Assembly: GCF_001578935.1 (NCBI RefSeq)
Contig: NZ_KQ969522.1
Coordinates: forward strand, 29,158 to 93,157
Source of the DNA: Streptococcus oralis
GTDB taxonomy: Bacteria > Bacillota > Bacilli > Lactobacillales > Streptococcaceae
Reading direction: 5' to 3'
Length of the DNA stretch: 64,000 nucleotides
The notes under the pieces: generated by a model
Database searches by the model: none
Seen by the model: the letters and a program-made list of their open reading frames with translations, nothing else
What the model was told of the DNA's origin: nothing
Part shown: in pieces, positions 28,344-37,963 of the stretch
Numbering within the stretch: position 1 is the stretch's first letter
How the letters are laid out: the number at the start of each line of letters is the position of its first letter
Translations under genes and position numbers: made by a program

Positions 28344-29690
28344 TTAATAAAGATCTAAATAATTATCAACTTCCCATTGTGAAACGAAGGTCGCATAGCT
28401 AGCCCACTCGATACGTTTCGCTTCAAGGAAGCTAGTGTAGATGTGCTCACCTAGGGCTGCCTTGACCACTTCATCTTCAGTCAAAGCTTTCAAGGCGTTG
28501 TGAAGAGTTGATGGAAGGTCTGTGATTCCAGCTTCCTTACGCTCTTCTGCTGTCATGATGTAGATATTTTCTTCGATAGGAGCTGGTGCTTCGATTTTGT
28601 TTTCAATACCATGCAAACCAACTTCCAAAAGAACCGCCATAGCGATGTATGGGTTTGCCATTGGGTCCACTGAACGCAACTCAAGACGAGTTCCCATACC
28701 ACGTGAAGCTGGTACGCGAACAAGTGGCGAACGGTTACGACCAGCCCAAGCAATATAAACAGGTGCTTCATAACCTGGAACCAAACGTTTGTATGAGTTA
28801 ACTGTTGGGTTCATGATAGCAGTATAGTTGTAAGCATGCTTGATCAAACCACCAAGGAAATGGTAGGCCGTTTCAGACAACTGCATTCCTTTTGGATCAT
28901 TTGGATCAAAGAAGGCATTGTTTCCTTCTGCATCAAACAAGGACATGTTACAGTGCATACCTGATCCAGCAATACCAAACTTTGGTTTTGCCATAAAGGT
29001 TGCGTAAAGGCCGTGTTTACGAGCAATAGTTTTAACAACGAGTTTAAAGATTTGAATCTTGTCACAGGCACGGAGGACTTCATCATACTTGAAGTCGATT
29101 TCGTGTTGACCAACGGCCACTTCGTGGTGACTCGCTTCTACTTCAAATCCCATTTTGGTCAAGACATTCACAATCTCACGACGCGTATTGTCCGCAAGGT
29201 CAGTAGGGGCCAAGTCGAAGTAGCCCCCCTTGTCATTCACTTCAAGGGTTGGGTCCCCATTTTCATCCAGTTTAAAGAGGAAGAACTCAGGCTCTGGACC
29301 AAGGTTAAAAGATTTGAATCCCGCTTCTTCCATGTGACGAAGAGCACGTTTCAAATTGCCACGAGGGTCACCTGCAAATGGTTCTCCTTCTGTTGTATAG
29401 ACATCACAGATCAAACCTGCAACACTTCCATTTTCATCCCCCCAAGGGAATACTGTCCATGTATCCAAGTCTGGATACAAGTACATATCTGACTCATTGA
29501 TACGTACAAAACCTTCAATAGAAGATCCATCAAACATAGCCTTGTTTGACAAGACTTTATCTAACTGTTCATCTGTAGCAGGAATTTCGACGTTCTTCAT
29601 GGTTCCCAAGATATCTGAAAACATGAGACGGATAAAGGTAACGTTTTTTTCCTTGACTTCACGACGAATATCTGCAGCTGTGATTGGCAT
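28344..29690 (-). CDS. glnA: Glutamine synthetase, type I
   Basis: Makes glutamine from glutamate, ammonia and ATP. 448 residues, the Gram-positive GSI-alpha length, with no adenylylation-site insert. Visible motifs: beta-grasp [14 protein letters not shown], latch [18 protein letters not shown] metal ligands, [17 protein letters not shown], the ATP-binding [18 protein letters not shown], and [21 protein letters not shown]... with [23 protein letters not shown] precedes the ATG. It is co-transcribed with glnR (36-base gap) from a GlnR-repressed promoter; feedback-inhibited GlnA is normally also the co-regulator of GlnR. Confidence 0.97.
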   Translation of the reverse strand: MPITAADIRREVKEKNVTFIRLMFSDILGTMKNVEIPATDEQLDKVLSNKAMFDGSSIEGFVRINESDMYLYPDLDTWTVFPWGDENGSVAGLICDVYTTEGEPFAGDPRGNLKRALRHMEEAGFKSFNLGPEPEFFLFKLDENGDPTLEVNDKGGYFDLAPTDLADNTRREIVNVLTKMGFEVEASHHEVAVGQHEIDFKYDEVLRACDKIQIFKLVVKTIARKHGLYATFMAKPKFGIAGSGMHCNMSLFDAEGNNAFFDPNDPKGMQLSETAYHFLGGLIKHAYNYTAIMNPTVNSYKRLVPGYEAPVYIAWAGRNRSPLVRVPASRGMGTRLELRSVDPMANPYIAMAVLLEVGLHGIENKIEAPAPIEENIYIMTAEERKEAGITDLPSTLHNALKALTEDEVVKAALGEHIYTSFLEAKRIEWASYATFVSQWEVDNYLDLY

Positions 29691-29726
29691 GGGTTTTCTC
29701 CTTAATATCTGACTACTTGCGATTGC

Positions 29727-30083
29727 CTAACCGCGACCAAAAGGTGACTGCGCTGAAGCAAAGCGCCCCTGCTGGAGGAGTTCATTGTGAAGTGCACGAC
29801 GCACTTCCGTCTGACTCACGGCTTTCTTGGACTTCGCCTCACGTTCAGCATATTTCTTCTTAATGGCAGCGATATTAAAACCTTCAGAGATATAATCTTT
29901 GATTTCAAGTAGACGATCCATGTCATTCAATGAATACATGCGACGGTTTCCTTCGTTTCGATCAGGTTTAATCAACTCTTGATCTTCATAATAACGAATC
30001 TGACGCGCCGAGAGATCGGTCAATTTCATAACACTGCCGATAGGAAAAACAGCCATATTTCGGCGAAATTCTCTTTCCTTCAT
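29727..30083 (-). CDS. glnR: Nitrogen regulator GlnR (MerR family)
   Basis: 118-residue repressor of glutamine and glutamate metabolism genes. The MerR-type winged helix reads FPIGSVMKLTDLSARQIRYYEDQELIKPDRNEGNRRMYSLNDMDRL; a short C-terminal tail ends in ASAQSPFGRG and acts as the sensor for glutamine-bound GlnA in related bacteria. It autoregulates through the operator at 30143-30159, upstream of the -35 box. It is the first gene of glnRA. Confidence 0.96.
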   Translation of the reverse strand: MKEREFRRNMAVFPIGSVMKLTDLSARQIRYYEDQELIKPDRNEGNRRMYSLNDMDRLLEIKDYISEGFNIAAIKKKYAEREAKSKKAVSQTEVRRALHNELLQQGRFASAQSPFGRG

Positions 30084-30106
30084 TTACAATTTCCTTCTTT
30101 CTGTCT

Positions 30107-30135
30107 ATTATAGTCTAAAAAAAGACAAACGTCAA
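30107..30135 (-). promoter_or_regulatory. glnRA promoter
   Basis: Minus-strand TTGACG (complement 30130-30135), 17-base spacer, TATAAT (complement 30107-30112), giving a leader of about 15-20 bases before the glnR start. Confidence 0.85.
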
Positions 30136-30142
30136 CGAATAA

Positions 30143-30159
30143 TGTCATAAAATGTAACA
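30143..30159. promoter_or_regulatory. glnR: GlnR operator
   Basis: TGTCA-TAAAATG-TAACA, a perfect match to the GlnR/TnrA consensus TGTNA-N7-TNACA. It is centred upstream of the glnRA -35 box and directly abuts the stop codon of the upstream membrane protein gene. Confidence 0.92.
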
Positions 30160-30687
30160 TTATTTTCTTTTTTTCTCCCAAAAGAGTTTCAGTTGCTCAA
30201 TATCATAATTCACAAGGATTGCGACAAAAACTCCCATAAATGTTTCAAATACGCGCGCAAACACGTACAAAAATGTTTCTCCGCTTGGTATTGATAGGGT
30301 AATAATCAACATAGCCGCTACACCACCAATAACTCCTGCCTTGTTGTTCATGGCAACATTTGTCATAATGGTTAACATGGTGCAAATTGGAACAACTAGT
30401 AAGGTTACCCAAAAGGCTCCATGAAATAAAGTGTTTAAGAGGAAAAAGACAAGGGCGTAAAAACCGCCAATACTGTTTCCTAAGATACGCGAAGTTCCAA
30501 AATGGACGCTCTTATCAAAGCTCTCTCGTAAACTGAAGACCGCTGTTAACGCTCCAATTTGAAGCCCCTTCCAGCCAAAAAAACCAAAAATCAAGAGAAC
30601 TAGAAAAACAGCAATACCGGTTTTAAAGGTTCGCATGCCAAGTTTGAACTGTGATTTATCAAATTTATATTTTTTAAAATAGCCCAT
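30160..30687 (-). CDS. FUSC/aromatic-acid-exporter-like membrane protein
   Basis: 175 residues with four hydrophobic segments (about 20-40, 50-100 in two, 100-125, 135-160). The pattern RTFKTGIAVFLVLLIFGFFGWKGLQIGALTAVFSLRES resembles the N-terminal half of FUSC and aromatic acid exporter (ArAE) proteins; the cytoplasmic C-terminal half of the larger members is absent. Substrate unknown. The gene is conserved upstream of glnR in pneumococcus. Its stop codon touches the GlnR operator. Confidence 0.8.
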   Translation of the reverse strand: MGYFKKYKFDKSQFKLGMRTFKTGIAVFLVLLIFGFFGWKGLQIGALTAVFSLRESFDKSVHFGTSRILGNSIGGFYALVFFLLNTLFHGAFWVTLLVVPICTMLTIMTNVAMNNKAGVIGGVAAMLIITLSIPSGETFLYVFARVFETFMGVFVAILVNYDIEQLKLFWEKKRK

Positions 30688-30776
30688 AATTTCAACTTTC
30701 TACTACCATTTTAACATAAATTAGTTGATTTTATGAGTGAAAATCAATAGGAAGCGTTTTTTAATTTAGACTATAA

Positions 30777-30802
30777 AAAAGAGGAAACAGAGTTCCTCTT
30801 TT
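30777..30802 (-). terminator. Terminator of the antigen I/II gene
   Basis: Stem AAAAGAGGAA / TTCCTCTTTT with a six-base loop and T-runs on both sides, just after the adhesin stop. Confidence 0.85.
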
Positions 30803-30820
30803 CTATTTAACTTTTAGAGC

Positions 30821-33800
30821 TTAGTTGCTTTCGTCTTCTTTACGTTTCAACTGACCAAGTCCTAAAACTCCTACTAAAGCTGCTAGACCAAGATATGGCA
30901 TGTAGCTTGAATCATTTGTACCTGTTTGAGGTAGAGTAGGGTTACCTTTTGGATTTGGAGTAGGAGTTGTTGGCTCCTCTGGTTTCTTAGGTTCTGGCGT
31001 TGTCGTGCGAACTGTATTTGAAGCGTAAGCAACTTTGTTCACAGTATTTACATAGGTATTTTCAAAGGTTCCGACAGCAATTCGTTTCATTTGAATATAA
31101 GTCTCAGCCTGGAATGGAGAATCCAACTGAATCTCTTGAAGGAATTCTTCCTTGAAGCGAATTGTAATCATTCCCTTATCTTGATCATGTTCAACCTGTG
31201 TTTCAGCTGTTAAGTCTGTCCCTGCCTTGATAACACGACCGTCTTTCAATCGGATATCAACCTTGGCAAGAACTTTATAATTTCCAGTGTATTGATCACC
31301 TTTTTGGTCATAATCATCTACAAAACTATAGTCATTCAAGTCCTCAGAATGATTTTGTGGAATCAAACCACCAATCAAACGATAATTGAAGTACTGGTTC
31401 AACGGAATGGTTTGACCATCGATATTGTCACTACTTGGATCCATACTGATTGTCACATCTTTTTTCGGTGTGATTTTCGGTACGTTGTTGACAACTACTT
31501 CTGTAGCATAGCCATTTCCAAAATCAATTTGGTAGGCTTTGTTTTCATACTTACCACCCGTTTGACCAAATTCAGGTTTAACTGTCATCGGATCTGTGAT
31601 GAGCAATGATTTTCCTGTTGCTACATAGTTCTTGTAGAATTCAGCTGGATTATCAGCTGAGAAGAGTTGGAAAGCACCTTTAACAGTGATGTTGGCTTTC
31701 TTCAACAGCTCTTGAACCTTCTTAGGCGCAGCTTCTAAACTATCATATTGTTGAACACTGATACCTGATACAAGGTTGCCCTCTAGATCACGAATCTTAA
31801 CCAATTCTGGATGAAGGGTTAAGGCTTCTTCTGGATAATCATCCACATAGTAGAAACCATTTTGAATTGCTTCTTTAGAAGATTTATCTCCCTTGTATTG
31901 GTCCAAATCCCATGTGAGTTCATAGTAGTTCGTTGAACCAGCTAGAACTTCTTTGCCATCAATATTCACACCTTGCTTGTTCTTGTTAACTTTCAAAGGC
32001 TTGATGTAGTTGTTATTTGGATTGTCAGGATCATTTGGTTTACCTGGAGTCGTTACACGAACAATGTTTGACTTGACACCGTAGGCATCGTTGACTGTCA
32101 ATGTAAAGTTATTTGTATAAGTCGCCCCATCATTCAAGACACGACCAACAACAGTTGGATATAGAGTCTCAAAGGATTTTGTCAAATCCGCATTGAAAGC
32201 AGCCAAGGTCTCCTCAGTAGCCTTAAAGGTTACAGTGTGACTAGCTTTGTCATAGCTTGTTTCAAACCCTTTGCTTGCAGCCTTGGTTGCTTCCCAATCA
32301 AACTGATAGCCAGTTGGAAGTGGATCTACCAATACAAACGAAGTTGTTTTTGGACGCCCTGCAGTTAAAGCTTCCGTTTTCAACTCAAACTTCACTACAG
32401 ACTGCTTAGCAACTAGGGTACGGTCGATATCTACTCCATCCTCATTTTTAATTTCTTTATTAATCTGAGGTTGTGCAAAAAGACGATTGTAATGGAAGTG
32501 AACTGTTGGCACCGCTGGTGGTGTTGGCAACTGCTTAGGAGTTGGTGCTACCGGTGGTGTTGGCAATGGATCATAATTTGGCTCTTCTGGCTTTGATGGC
32601 TCTGGTTGATCTGGAGTTTTTACCGGTGGAGTTGGCTCATTTTCATAGCTTGGTGCTACTGGAGCTGGTTCCAATGGTTTCTCTACTTCATAAGTAGGAG
32701 CTTGTGGTTCAGTTGGTGCTACCGGTGGAGTTGGTTTTTCCTTAGTAATTTTTGGAACGTTGACCGCACGAATTTTACCATTAAGTGAGTACCAAATGTT
32801 TGGTTTTTTACCTTCAGTATTGTCTCGTCCAGGTACTTGAGGCATTTCCGCTACAGGCATCACATTGGTAGCAGACGTTGCGCCAACCGTAACATGATTC
32901 GTAGTTCCAGACATACTAATAGCTCCTGCACCATACCAAGAGTTTGGTGCATCAGAAGTATCCCAACCAGAACCCGGCTCGCTCGCTCTAGTATACATGG
33001 TCCAGCGAGCTCCACCCTGTCCTTGTCTAAAGTTGAGCGTCTCAGTTGCATAAATCATGCCATTCTTTTCACCGATGGATGAACCGGAGATTTTGACAAA
33101 CTTACCACTATAATCCTTGGCCATCTCAATAGAGTTGTGCTCACGGTTAAGCGATGCTACAGAAAGAAGGGCGTTGTCAAAATTAATTGGCTGATCATTT
33201 TCATCATAGAAGGTGAATTCATTTTTAATGAAAAGCGAAGTGTCTTTTTCTACTTGACCCGTATAGGCTGAAGCAAAGACTCCTAGAGTAGGGTCGGTAA
33301 AGATCCCCAACCAAACTTTTCCACTAGGATTTTTAAATTGTGAAGAAGGATCTACAGTATATTTGTAAACAATCTTGGAAATCTTTTTACCGTTGTAGTA
33401 TGAATTTTGAAGGTTGGTATAAGTTGCAGTTACGCTTTGCCCTTTTTCTAGAAGAACTGAGCCCCATTTCACCTCCGTTTTATTCCCTACATTGGTTGTC
33501 CAGTCTGATTTGTCTCCAATATTACCATACAATTCCACTGAAGAAGTAGTTGCACCGTTCTCCAAGTTCTTGACATTGAGATTGTCTAACTGAAGATTTT
33601 TCTTGCCATATTGGTCAGTATCTTTCTTGAAGGCTTCATCAACAGCTGCTGCTGTAAGAAGTTTTCCTTCTGTTTTGAGGTCCAGTTGAGCTTTCGGTTC
33701 TAAATCATAAACCAAACTCTGAGCAGATGGCTTAGACAAGTACCCGTCCTGATCCTTATTTTTTTCAAGTTCTACCAATGCAGCCTTAATTTTGGCCTGC

Positions 33801-34744
33801 TCATCTTCATAAGCCTTTAATTTAGTAGGATACTCAGCCAACTCTTTCTTATACTTGGCAAGGTCTGCTTCATATTTCGCAACTTTAGCTTCATAGTCTG
33901 CTTTGGCTTTATCATTCTGTTGCTTAATTTCTTCATTTTTAGCTTGAAGTGCTGCATTTTTTGCAGTATTTTCTTTTACTGCTTTATCATATGCCTCTTT
34001 AGCTTCAGCATTAGCTTTTTGTACTCGAGCTAATTCTGTCTGGTAAGCTGAAAGTTTATTTTGATAATCCTGTTGACTATCTTCATTTGCTTTTTTGACA
34101 GTTGCTAAATCTTTTTGATATTGTGCTAGCTTAGCCTCATATTCTGCTTTAGCTGTTGCATTGGCAGTGTTGATTTTTTCAACTTCTTCTTGATGACTTT
34201 TTAGATCTTTTTGATACTTGTCATCCGCTGCTTTATTTTCAGCATTGACTTTATCTGTTTCAGCCTGATGAGCTGCAACTTCTTTTTTATATGCTTCAGT
34301 TGTTGTCTTTACTTCTTCAGCCTGTTTAGCATAGTCGCTTTTAATCTCATCTTGTTTTTGAGCATTCTCTGTAGCAGTTGTGGCTGTTCCTTTGTCTTTT
34401 GTTTCATCTTGAACCACCTTAACTCCTGCAGATTTTGCATCAGCAACTGCTTTATCCAAATCAGCTGATGATACTTCTACTGGCAAAGCTGAGTCTTTAG
34501 AACCAGCCTTAGCTTGGCTTTCTTTGGCAACTTGGCTCATTTCCCCCTGAGCTTCAGGTAGATTTGTGGCTGGGTTTCCTGTAGTAGCTACCTCAACTGT
34601 ACTTGTACTAGTTGTCTCTGTAACTTCATCAGCAAATACTGCTTTGTCTGCAAAAGCAATCAAAGCAGTTCCTAAAACAGCACCACACAAAGTTTTCGCA
34701 ACTTTGCTTTTACGAAATCCATAGACTTCTTTTTTATTTTTCAT
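30821..34744 (-). CDS. Antigen I/II family adhesin (SspA/SspB-like), LPXTG anchored
   Basis: 1307 residues. Signal peptide to about residue 38; helical alanine-rich A-repeat region (about 110-330, heptad-like [14 protein letters not shown] units); V region (about 350-660) with the globular ligand-binding fold; proline-rich P-repeats (about 670-765, [10 protein letters not shown] type); C-terminal C1-C3 domains; LPQTG sorting signal at 1271. A and P regions pair into the long stalk in this family. The C domain includes KKVQ.LLKK and NITVK (N1018-K1022), the SspB motifs that bind Porphyromonas gingivalis Mfa1 fimbriae. It is a little shorter than SspB. A clear promoter precedes it. It sits between pgk and core genes that are adjacent in pneumococcus, so it is an insertion relative to that map. 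Confidence 0.95.
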   Translation of the reverse strand: MKNKKEVYGFRKSKVAKTLCGAVLGTALIAFADKAVFADEVTETTSTSTVEVATTGNPATNLPEAQGEMSQVAKESQAKAGSKDSALPVEVSSADLDKAVADAKSAGVKVVQDETKDKGTATTATENAQKQDEIKSDYAKQAEEVKTTTEAYKKEVAAHQAETDKVNAENKAADDKYQKDLKSHQEEVEKINTANATAKAEYEAKLAQYQKDLATVKKANEDSQQDYQNKLSAYQTELARVQKANAEAKEAYDKAVKENTAKNAALQAKNEEIKQQNDKAKADYEAKVAKYEADLAKYKKELAEYPTKLKAYEDEQAKIKAALVELEKNKDQDGYLSKPSAQSLVYDLEPKAQLDLKTEGKLLTAAAVDEAFKKDTDQYGKKNLQLDNLNVKNLENGATTSSVELYGNIGDKSDWTTNVGNKTEVKWGSVLLEKGQSVTATYTNLQNSYYNGKKISKIVYKYTVDPSSQFKNPSGKVWLGIFTDPTLGVFASAYTGQVEKDTSLFIKNEFTFYDENDQPINFDNALLSVASLNREHNSIEMAKDYSGKFVKISGSSIGEKNGMIYATETLNFRQGQGGARWTMYTRASEPGSGWDTSDAPNSWYGAGAISMSGTTNHVTVGATSATNVMPVAEMPQVPGRDNTEGKKPNIWYSLNGKIRAVNVPKITKEKPTPPVAPTEPQAPTYEVEKPLEPAPVAPSYENEPTPPVKTPDQPEPSKPEEPNYDPLPTPPVAPTPKQLPTPPAVPTVHFHYNRLFAQPQINKEIKNEDGVDIDRTLVAKQSVVKFELKTEALTAGRPKTTSFVLVDPLPTGYQFDWEATKAASKGFETSYDKASHTVTFKATEETLAAFNADLTKSFETLYPTVVGRVLNDGATYTNNFTLTVNDAYGVKSNIVRVTTPGKPNDPDNPNNNYIKPLKVNKNKQGVNIDGKEVLAGSTNYYELTWDLDQYKGDKSSKEAIQNGFYYVDDYPEEALTLHPELVKIRDLEGNLVSGISVQQYDSLEAAPKKVQELLKKANITVKGAFQLFSADNPAEFYKNYVATGKSLLITDPMTVKPEFGQTGGKYENKAYQIDFGNGYATEVVVNNVPKITPKKDVTISMDPSSDNIDGQTIPLNQYFNYRLIGGLIPQNHSEDLNDYSFVDDYDQKGDQYTGNYKVLAKVDIRLKDGRVIKAGTDLTAETQVEHDQDKGMITIRFKEEFLQEIQLDSPFQAETYIQMKRIAVGTFENTYVNTVNKVAYASNTVRTTTPEPKKPEEPTTPTPNPKGNPTLPQTGTNDSSYMPYLGLAALVGVLGLGQLKRKEDESN

Positions 34745-34784
34745 TATAATCCCTTTCCTTATCTAAATTTAGTCGTTACTTCTT

Positions 34785-34813
34785 ATACTAGCACTTTACA
34801 AGGCAGGATGCAA
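34785..34813 (-). promoter_or_regulatory. Promoter of the antigen I/II gene
   Basis: Minus-strand TTGCAT (complement 34808-34813), 17-base spacer ending in TGC, and TAGTAT (complement 34785-34790), an extended -10 type. Confidence 0.7.
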
Positions 34814-34874
34814 ATATTTACTCTTTTTTCTTTTTATTTATAGAAAAATTCCACATATTTATAAATTAAATTAA

Positions 34875-34901
34875 AAAGAAGATGGTCACACCATCTTCTT
34901 T
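34875..34901 (-). terminator. Terminator of pgk
   Basis: Perfect 12-base stem AAAGAAGATGGT / ACCATCTTCTTT with a three-base loop and a T-rich minus-strand tail. Confidence 0.9.
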
Positions 34902-34912
34902 TAGTTAACTAT

Positions 34913-36112
34913 TTATTTTTCAGTCAAAGCTGCCAATCCTGGAAGAACTTTACCTTCAAGGAGTTCCATTGATGCTCCACCACCAGTAGAGATCCATGAG
35001 AACTTGTCTGCACGGCCAAGGTTGATGGCTGCAGCAGCTGAGTCACCACCACCGATGATTGATTTAACACCTGGTTGCTTCACGATAGCATCCATGACAC
35101 CGATTGTACCAGCTTGGAAGTCTGGGTTTTCAAATACACCCATAGGTCCGTTCCATACAACTGTTTTTGCACCAGTCAAAGCTTCGTCAAATTTAGCGAT
35201 AGATTTAGGACCGATATCCAAACCAAGGAAGCCTGGGTCTACTGCTTCACCTTCAGTGTCTTTCACTTCAGTGTAGTCAGCAAATGCGTTTGCTTCTTTT
35301 GAGTCAACTGGCAAGATCAATTTGCCGTTTGCTTTTTCAAGAAGAGCTTTCGCAACATCCAATTTGTCTTCTTCTACAAGTGAGTTACCAATTTCGATAC
35401 CTTGAGCTTTGTAGAATGTGTAAGTCATCCCACCACCGATAAGAACTTTATCAGCTTTTTCAAGCAAGTTTTCGATAACACCGATCTTGTCTGATACTTT
35501 TGAACCACCAAGGATCGCTACGAATGGACGTTCTGGAGCTTCAACTGCTTCTTGGATGTAGGCAATTTCGTTTTCAAGAAGGAAACCAGCAACAGCTTTT
35601 TCAACGTTTGCTGAGATACCAACGTTAGATGCGTGTGCACGGTGAGCTGTACCGAATGCATCGTTTACAAAGACACCATCTCCAAGTGATGCCCAGTATT
35701 TACCAAGTTCAGGATCATTTTTAGATTCTTTTTTGCCGTCAACATCTTCGAAACGAGTGTTTTCAACCAAGAGAACTTGTCCATCTTCAAGAGCGTTAAC
35801 AGCGGCTTCCAATTCAGCACCACGTGTAACACCTGGAATAAATTTAACTTCTTGTCCCAATTTAGCAGCCAAGTCAGCAGCTACAGGAGCAAGTGATTTA
35901 CCTTCTTTGTCTGCTTCTTCTTTTACACGTCCAAGGTGAGAGAAGAGGATTGCACGTCCACCTTGTTCAAGGATGTACTTGATAGTTGGAAGAGCTGCAG
36001 TGATACGGTTGTCGTTGGTAATCACGCCATCTTTAACAGGTACGTTGAAGTCAACACGAACGAGAACTTTTTTCCCTTTCAAGTCAACGTCTTTAACAGT
36101 CAATTTTGCCAT
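34913..36112 (-). CDS. pgk: Phosphoglycerate kinase
   Basis: Glycolytic enzyme that makes ATP from 1,3-bisphosphoglycerate. 399 residues, standard length. Signature [10 protein letters not shown] near residue 16, substrate-binding [15 protein letters not shown] and [19 protein letters not shown], and the nucleotide-binding GGGDSAAA in the C-terminal domain. AAGAAGGAGTC precedes the ATG. Codon use is strongly biased, as expected for a highly expressed gene. A single-gene transcript: extended -10 promoter upstream and a strong terminator downstream. Confidence 0.98.
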   Translation of the reverse strand: MAKLTVKDVDLKGKKVLVRVDFNVPVKDGVITNDNRITAALPTIKYILEQGGRAILFSHLGRVKEEADKEGKSLAPVAADLAAKLGQEVKFIPGVTRGAELEAAVNALEDGQVLLVENTRFEDVDGKKESKNDPELGKYWASLGDGVFVNDAFGTAHRAHASNVGISANVEKAVAGFLLENEIAYIQEAVEAPERPFVAILGGSKVSDKIGVIENLLEKADKVLIGGGMTYTFYKAQGIEIGNSLVEEDKLDVAKALLEKANGKLILPVDSKEANAFADYTEVKDTEGEAVDPGFLGLDIGPKSIAKFDEALTGAKTVVWNGPMGVFENPDFQAGTIGVMDAIVKQPGVKSIIGGGDSAAAAINLGRADKFSWISTGGGASMELLEGKVLPGLAALTEK

Positions 36113-36145
36113 TAGATATGACTCCTTCTTTTTTTATACGTGTTA

Positions 36146-36154
36146 ATTATATCA
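36146..36154 (-). promoter_or_regulatory. pgk promoter (extended -10)
   Basis: The minus strand reads TGATATAAT (TATAAT complement 36146-36151) about 34 bases before the pgk start. The -35 is weak, and the TGn extension compensates. Confidence 0.6.
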
Positions 36155-36465
36155 CAAAATCAGCAAAAGAGATAGAAAAACCCTAAACTTTTCTTGTTCA
36201 TTCTTCTATCTATTAACCTAAAAACCTAGGATTGCAGTCCGGAAAAGAGTAATCTTCACATAATTCGGTTGGAATAATTTAGGCAAATTTCTTGATTGAT
36301 CTGCCTAATTACTTCTATACCATTCTTTTTCTAAGATTTTAATCCTTAATATTCTAAACTCTACAGTCCTTCTTTTTGAATTGCTGGGTTTCTTATTATA
36401 CAATATAACTAAAATAGTTTCTTCAGTTTGTGCTATTTGAGATTAAAAGAAGGGGAATTGCTATC
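36155..36465. promoter_or_regulatory. Intergenic region with promoter of the WYL regulator
   Basis: No gene seen. A plus-strand promoter TTGCTG (36381-36386), 17-base spacer, TATAAC (36404-36409) faces the regulator gene. A hairpin TTAGGCA/TGCCTAA at 36279-36308 with a 16-base loop lies in the middle without a T-run; its role is unclear. Confidence 0.6.
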
Positions 36466-37392
36466 ATGAAGTTAGAAAGACTAATCTATATTTTACTGTC
36501 TCTTTTAAATAAGAAAAGAATAACAGCTAAAGAGATTGCAGATAGGTTTGAAATATCTACTCGAACTGTATATAGAGACATGGATACGCTCAGTTTAGCG
36601 GGGATCCCAATCTATTCAGAACGCGGAGATAAGGGAGGTTTCTATATACCAAGCGACTATAAGATAGACAGGAACTTTTTCACTGAGGAAGAGAGACAGT
36701 TTATCATTAATATGAGCCAAAATGTTAGTAAAATCGTTGGTCATTCAAGTCTTGACAGTATCGAACACAAGCTGTCTTCTCAAGAAATTACGAGAGCAAA
36801 CAGTCCTTTTTACTTTGATCTCAGTTCCTGGACTCTTAATACAAATTATTTACTAGAAATTGAGGAAGCGATACAAACTGAACAGATGATTTCTTTTTCT
36901 TACTATTCGAAAAAGCAAGAGAAAAGTCAGCGAACGGTTATTCCATACAGATTGATCTATAAACTGAATGCTTGGTATGTTATCGGTTACTGCTTAGAAA
37001 AATTAGATTTTCGTATTTTTAAATTAACTCGAATTCGTGAACTAGAACTAGTGGAGATAAAAGATAAACCATTCGATTATCCACGTTTATCTCAAGAAAA
37101 GTTAGAGCTTTTTTTAAATCCCCCAAAACATAAAGTGGAGGGGCAAGGAGAAGAAATCGAACTAGTTTTTACAAGATTTGCACTCCCAAAAATCTACGAT
37201 CACTTCACGGAAGAAGAAATCAGAGTCGAGGACGAAATAATAAAAGTTCAGGCATTCAGAGCTTTAACTCCTGCATTTTTTGATTTACTCTTAAGCTTTG
37301 GTTATCAAGTAAAGGTCGTATCTCCAAGTCACTTACAAAATCTACTGGTCAGTACTCTCAAAAAAAATCTTCAGCAATATGACAACCTGTAG
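36466..37392 (+). CDS. YafY-type HTH / WYL-domain transcriptional regulator
   Basis: 308 residues from the ATG at 36466 (AAGAAGGGG upstream); the frame is open to a GTG at 36430, but that lacks a site. The N-terminal winged helix (MKLERLIYILLSLLNKKR, EIADRFEISTRTVYRDMDTL) is followed by a WYL domain (about 135-215, with FSYYSKKQEKSQRTVIPYRLIYKLNAWYVIGY) and a C-terminal extension. WYL proteins sense small ligands or nucleic acid fragments. The downstream NTF2-like gene is on the same strand and is a likely target. Confidence 0.88.
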   Translation: MKLERLIYILLSLLNKKRITAKEIADRFEISTRTVYRDMDTLSLAGIPIYSERGDKGGFYIPSDYKIDRNFFTEEERQFIINMSQNVSKIVGHSSLDSIEHKLSSQEITRANSPFYFDLSSWTLNTNYLLEIEEAIQTEQMISFSYYSKKQEKSQRTVIPYRLIYKLNAWYVIGYCLEKLDFRIFKLTRIRELELVEIKDKPFDYPRLSQEKLELFLNPPKHKVEGQGEEIELVFTRFALPKIYDHFTEEEIRVEDEIIKVQAFRALTPAFFDLLLSFGYQVKVVSPSHLQNLLVSTLKKNLQQYDNL

Positions 37393-37476
37393 TCATATTG
37401 CCTTTTGTATACTCTTAAGTGGGCAAAATATTTCATGATATTCATCATAGCCCAATTATTTTACAGGAGGTTCCAA

Positions 37477-37845
37477 ATGGATACAAAAACACTTGCAGAA
37501 AGCTATTTTACGGCAGTAAATGAGGGAGGCTGGGAAGATTTCGTAGCTGAAAACTTTGATTATGGCATGTGCGATAGTATAGAAATTCGACAAGGACGTG
37601 ATATTTATTTGCAAGGCGCAGGCCAATTCTATGCTTTGAGCCAGCATCTTGAAGTAAAGCAATTACTTGTTGATGGTCGAACAGTCTCAGCTTTAAATCG
37701 CTACCGTCTACATTCTCCTCAAGGAAAAGAACTAGAACTGGATGTCGCAGAATTTCTGAAATTCGATGAGTTTGATAAATTAGTTGCATCCAATATTTAT
37801 TTCGACACCTATCGTTTCCAAAAATTTATCCAAGGAATTGAATAA
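37477..37845 (+). CDS. NTF2/SnoaL-like fold small protein
   Basis: 122 residues from the ATG at 37477, chosen for the strong ACAGGAGG site; the frame is open upstream without a site. The sequence MDTKTLAESYFTAVNEGGWEDFVAENFDYG followed by strand-rich segments fits the NTF2-like (SnoaL) cone fold used by small-molecule binding or isomerase proteins. No catalytic residues can be assigned. It lies 84 bases after the WYL regulator, and no terminator is obvious between them. Confidence 0.7.
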   Translation: MDTKTLAESYFTAVNEGGWEDFVAENFDYGMCDSIEIRQGRDIYLQGAGQFYALSQHLEVKQLLVDGRTVSALNRYRLHSPQGKELELDVAEFLKFDEFDKLVASNIYFDTYRFQKFIQGIE

Positions 37846-37887
37846 CAAAAATCTAGCTTCAAATTTACTCTTCAATTTCAAAACTAA

Positions 37888-37924
37888 AAACAAGGTCTGA
37901 CTAATCTACAGTCAAACCTTGTTT
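37888..37924. terminator. Bidirectional terminator between NTF2-like gene and endoD
   Basis: Stem AAACAAGGT / ACCTTGTTT with inner GACT/AGTC, and T-runs on both strands. Confidence 0.85.
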
Positions 37925-37963
37925 TTTTATTTTTATGAGAAAATCCAAGATTCGTAAATCTGA

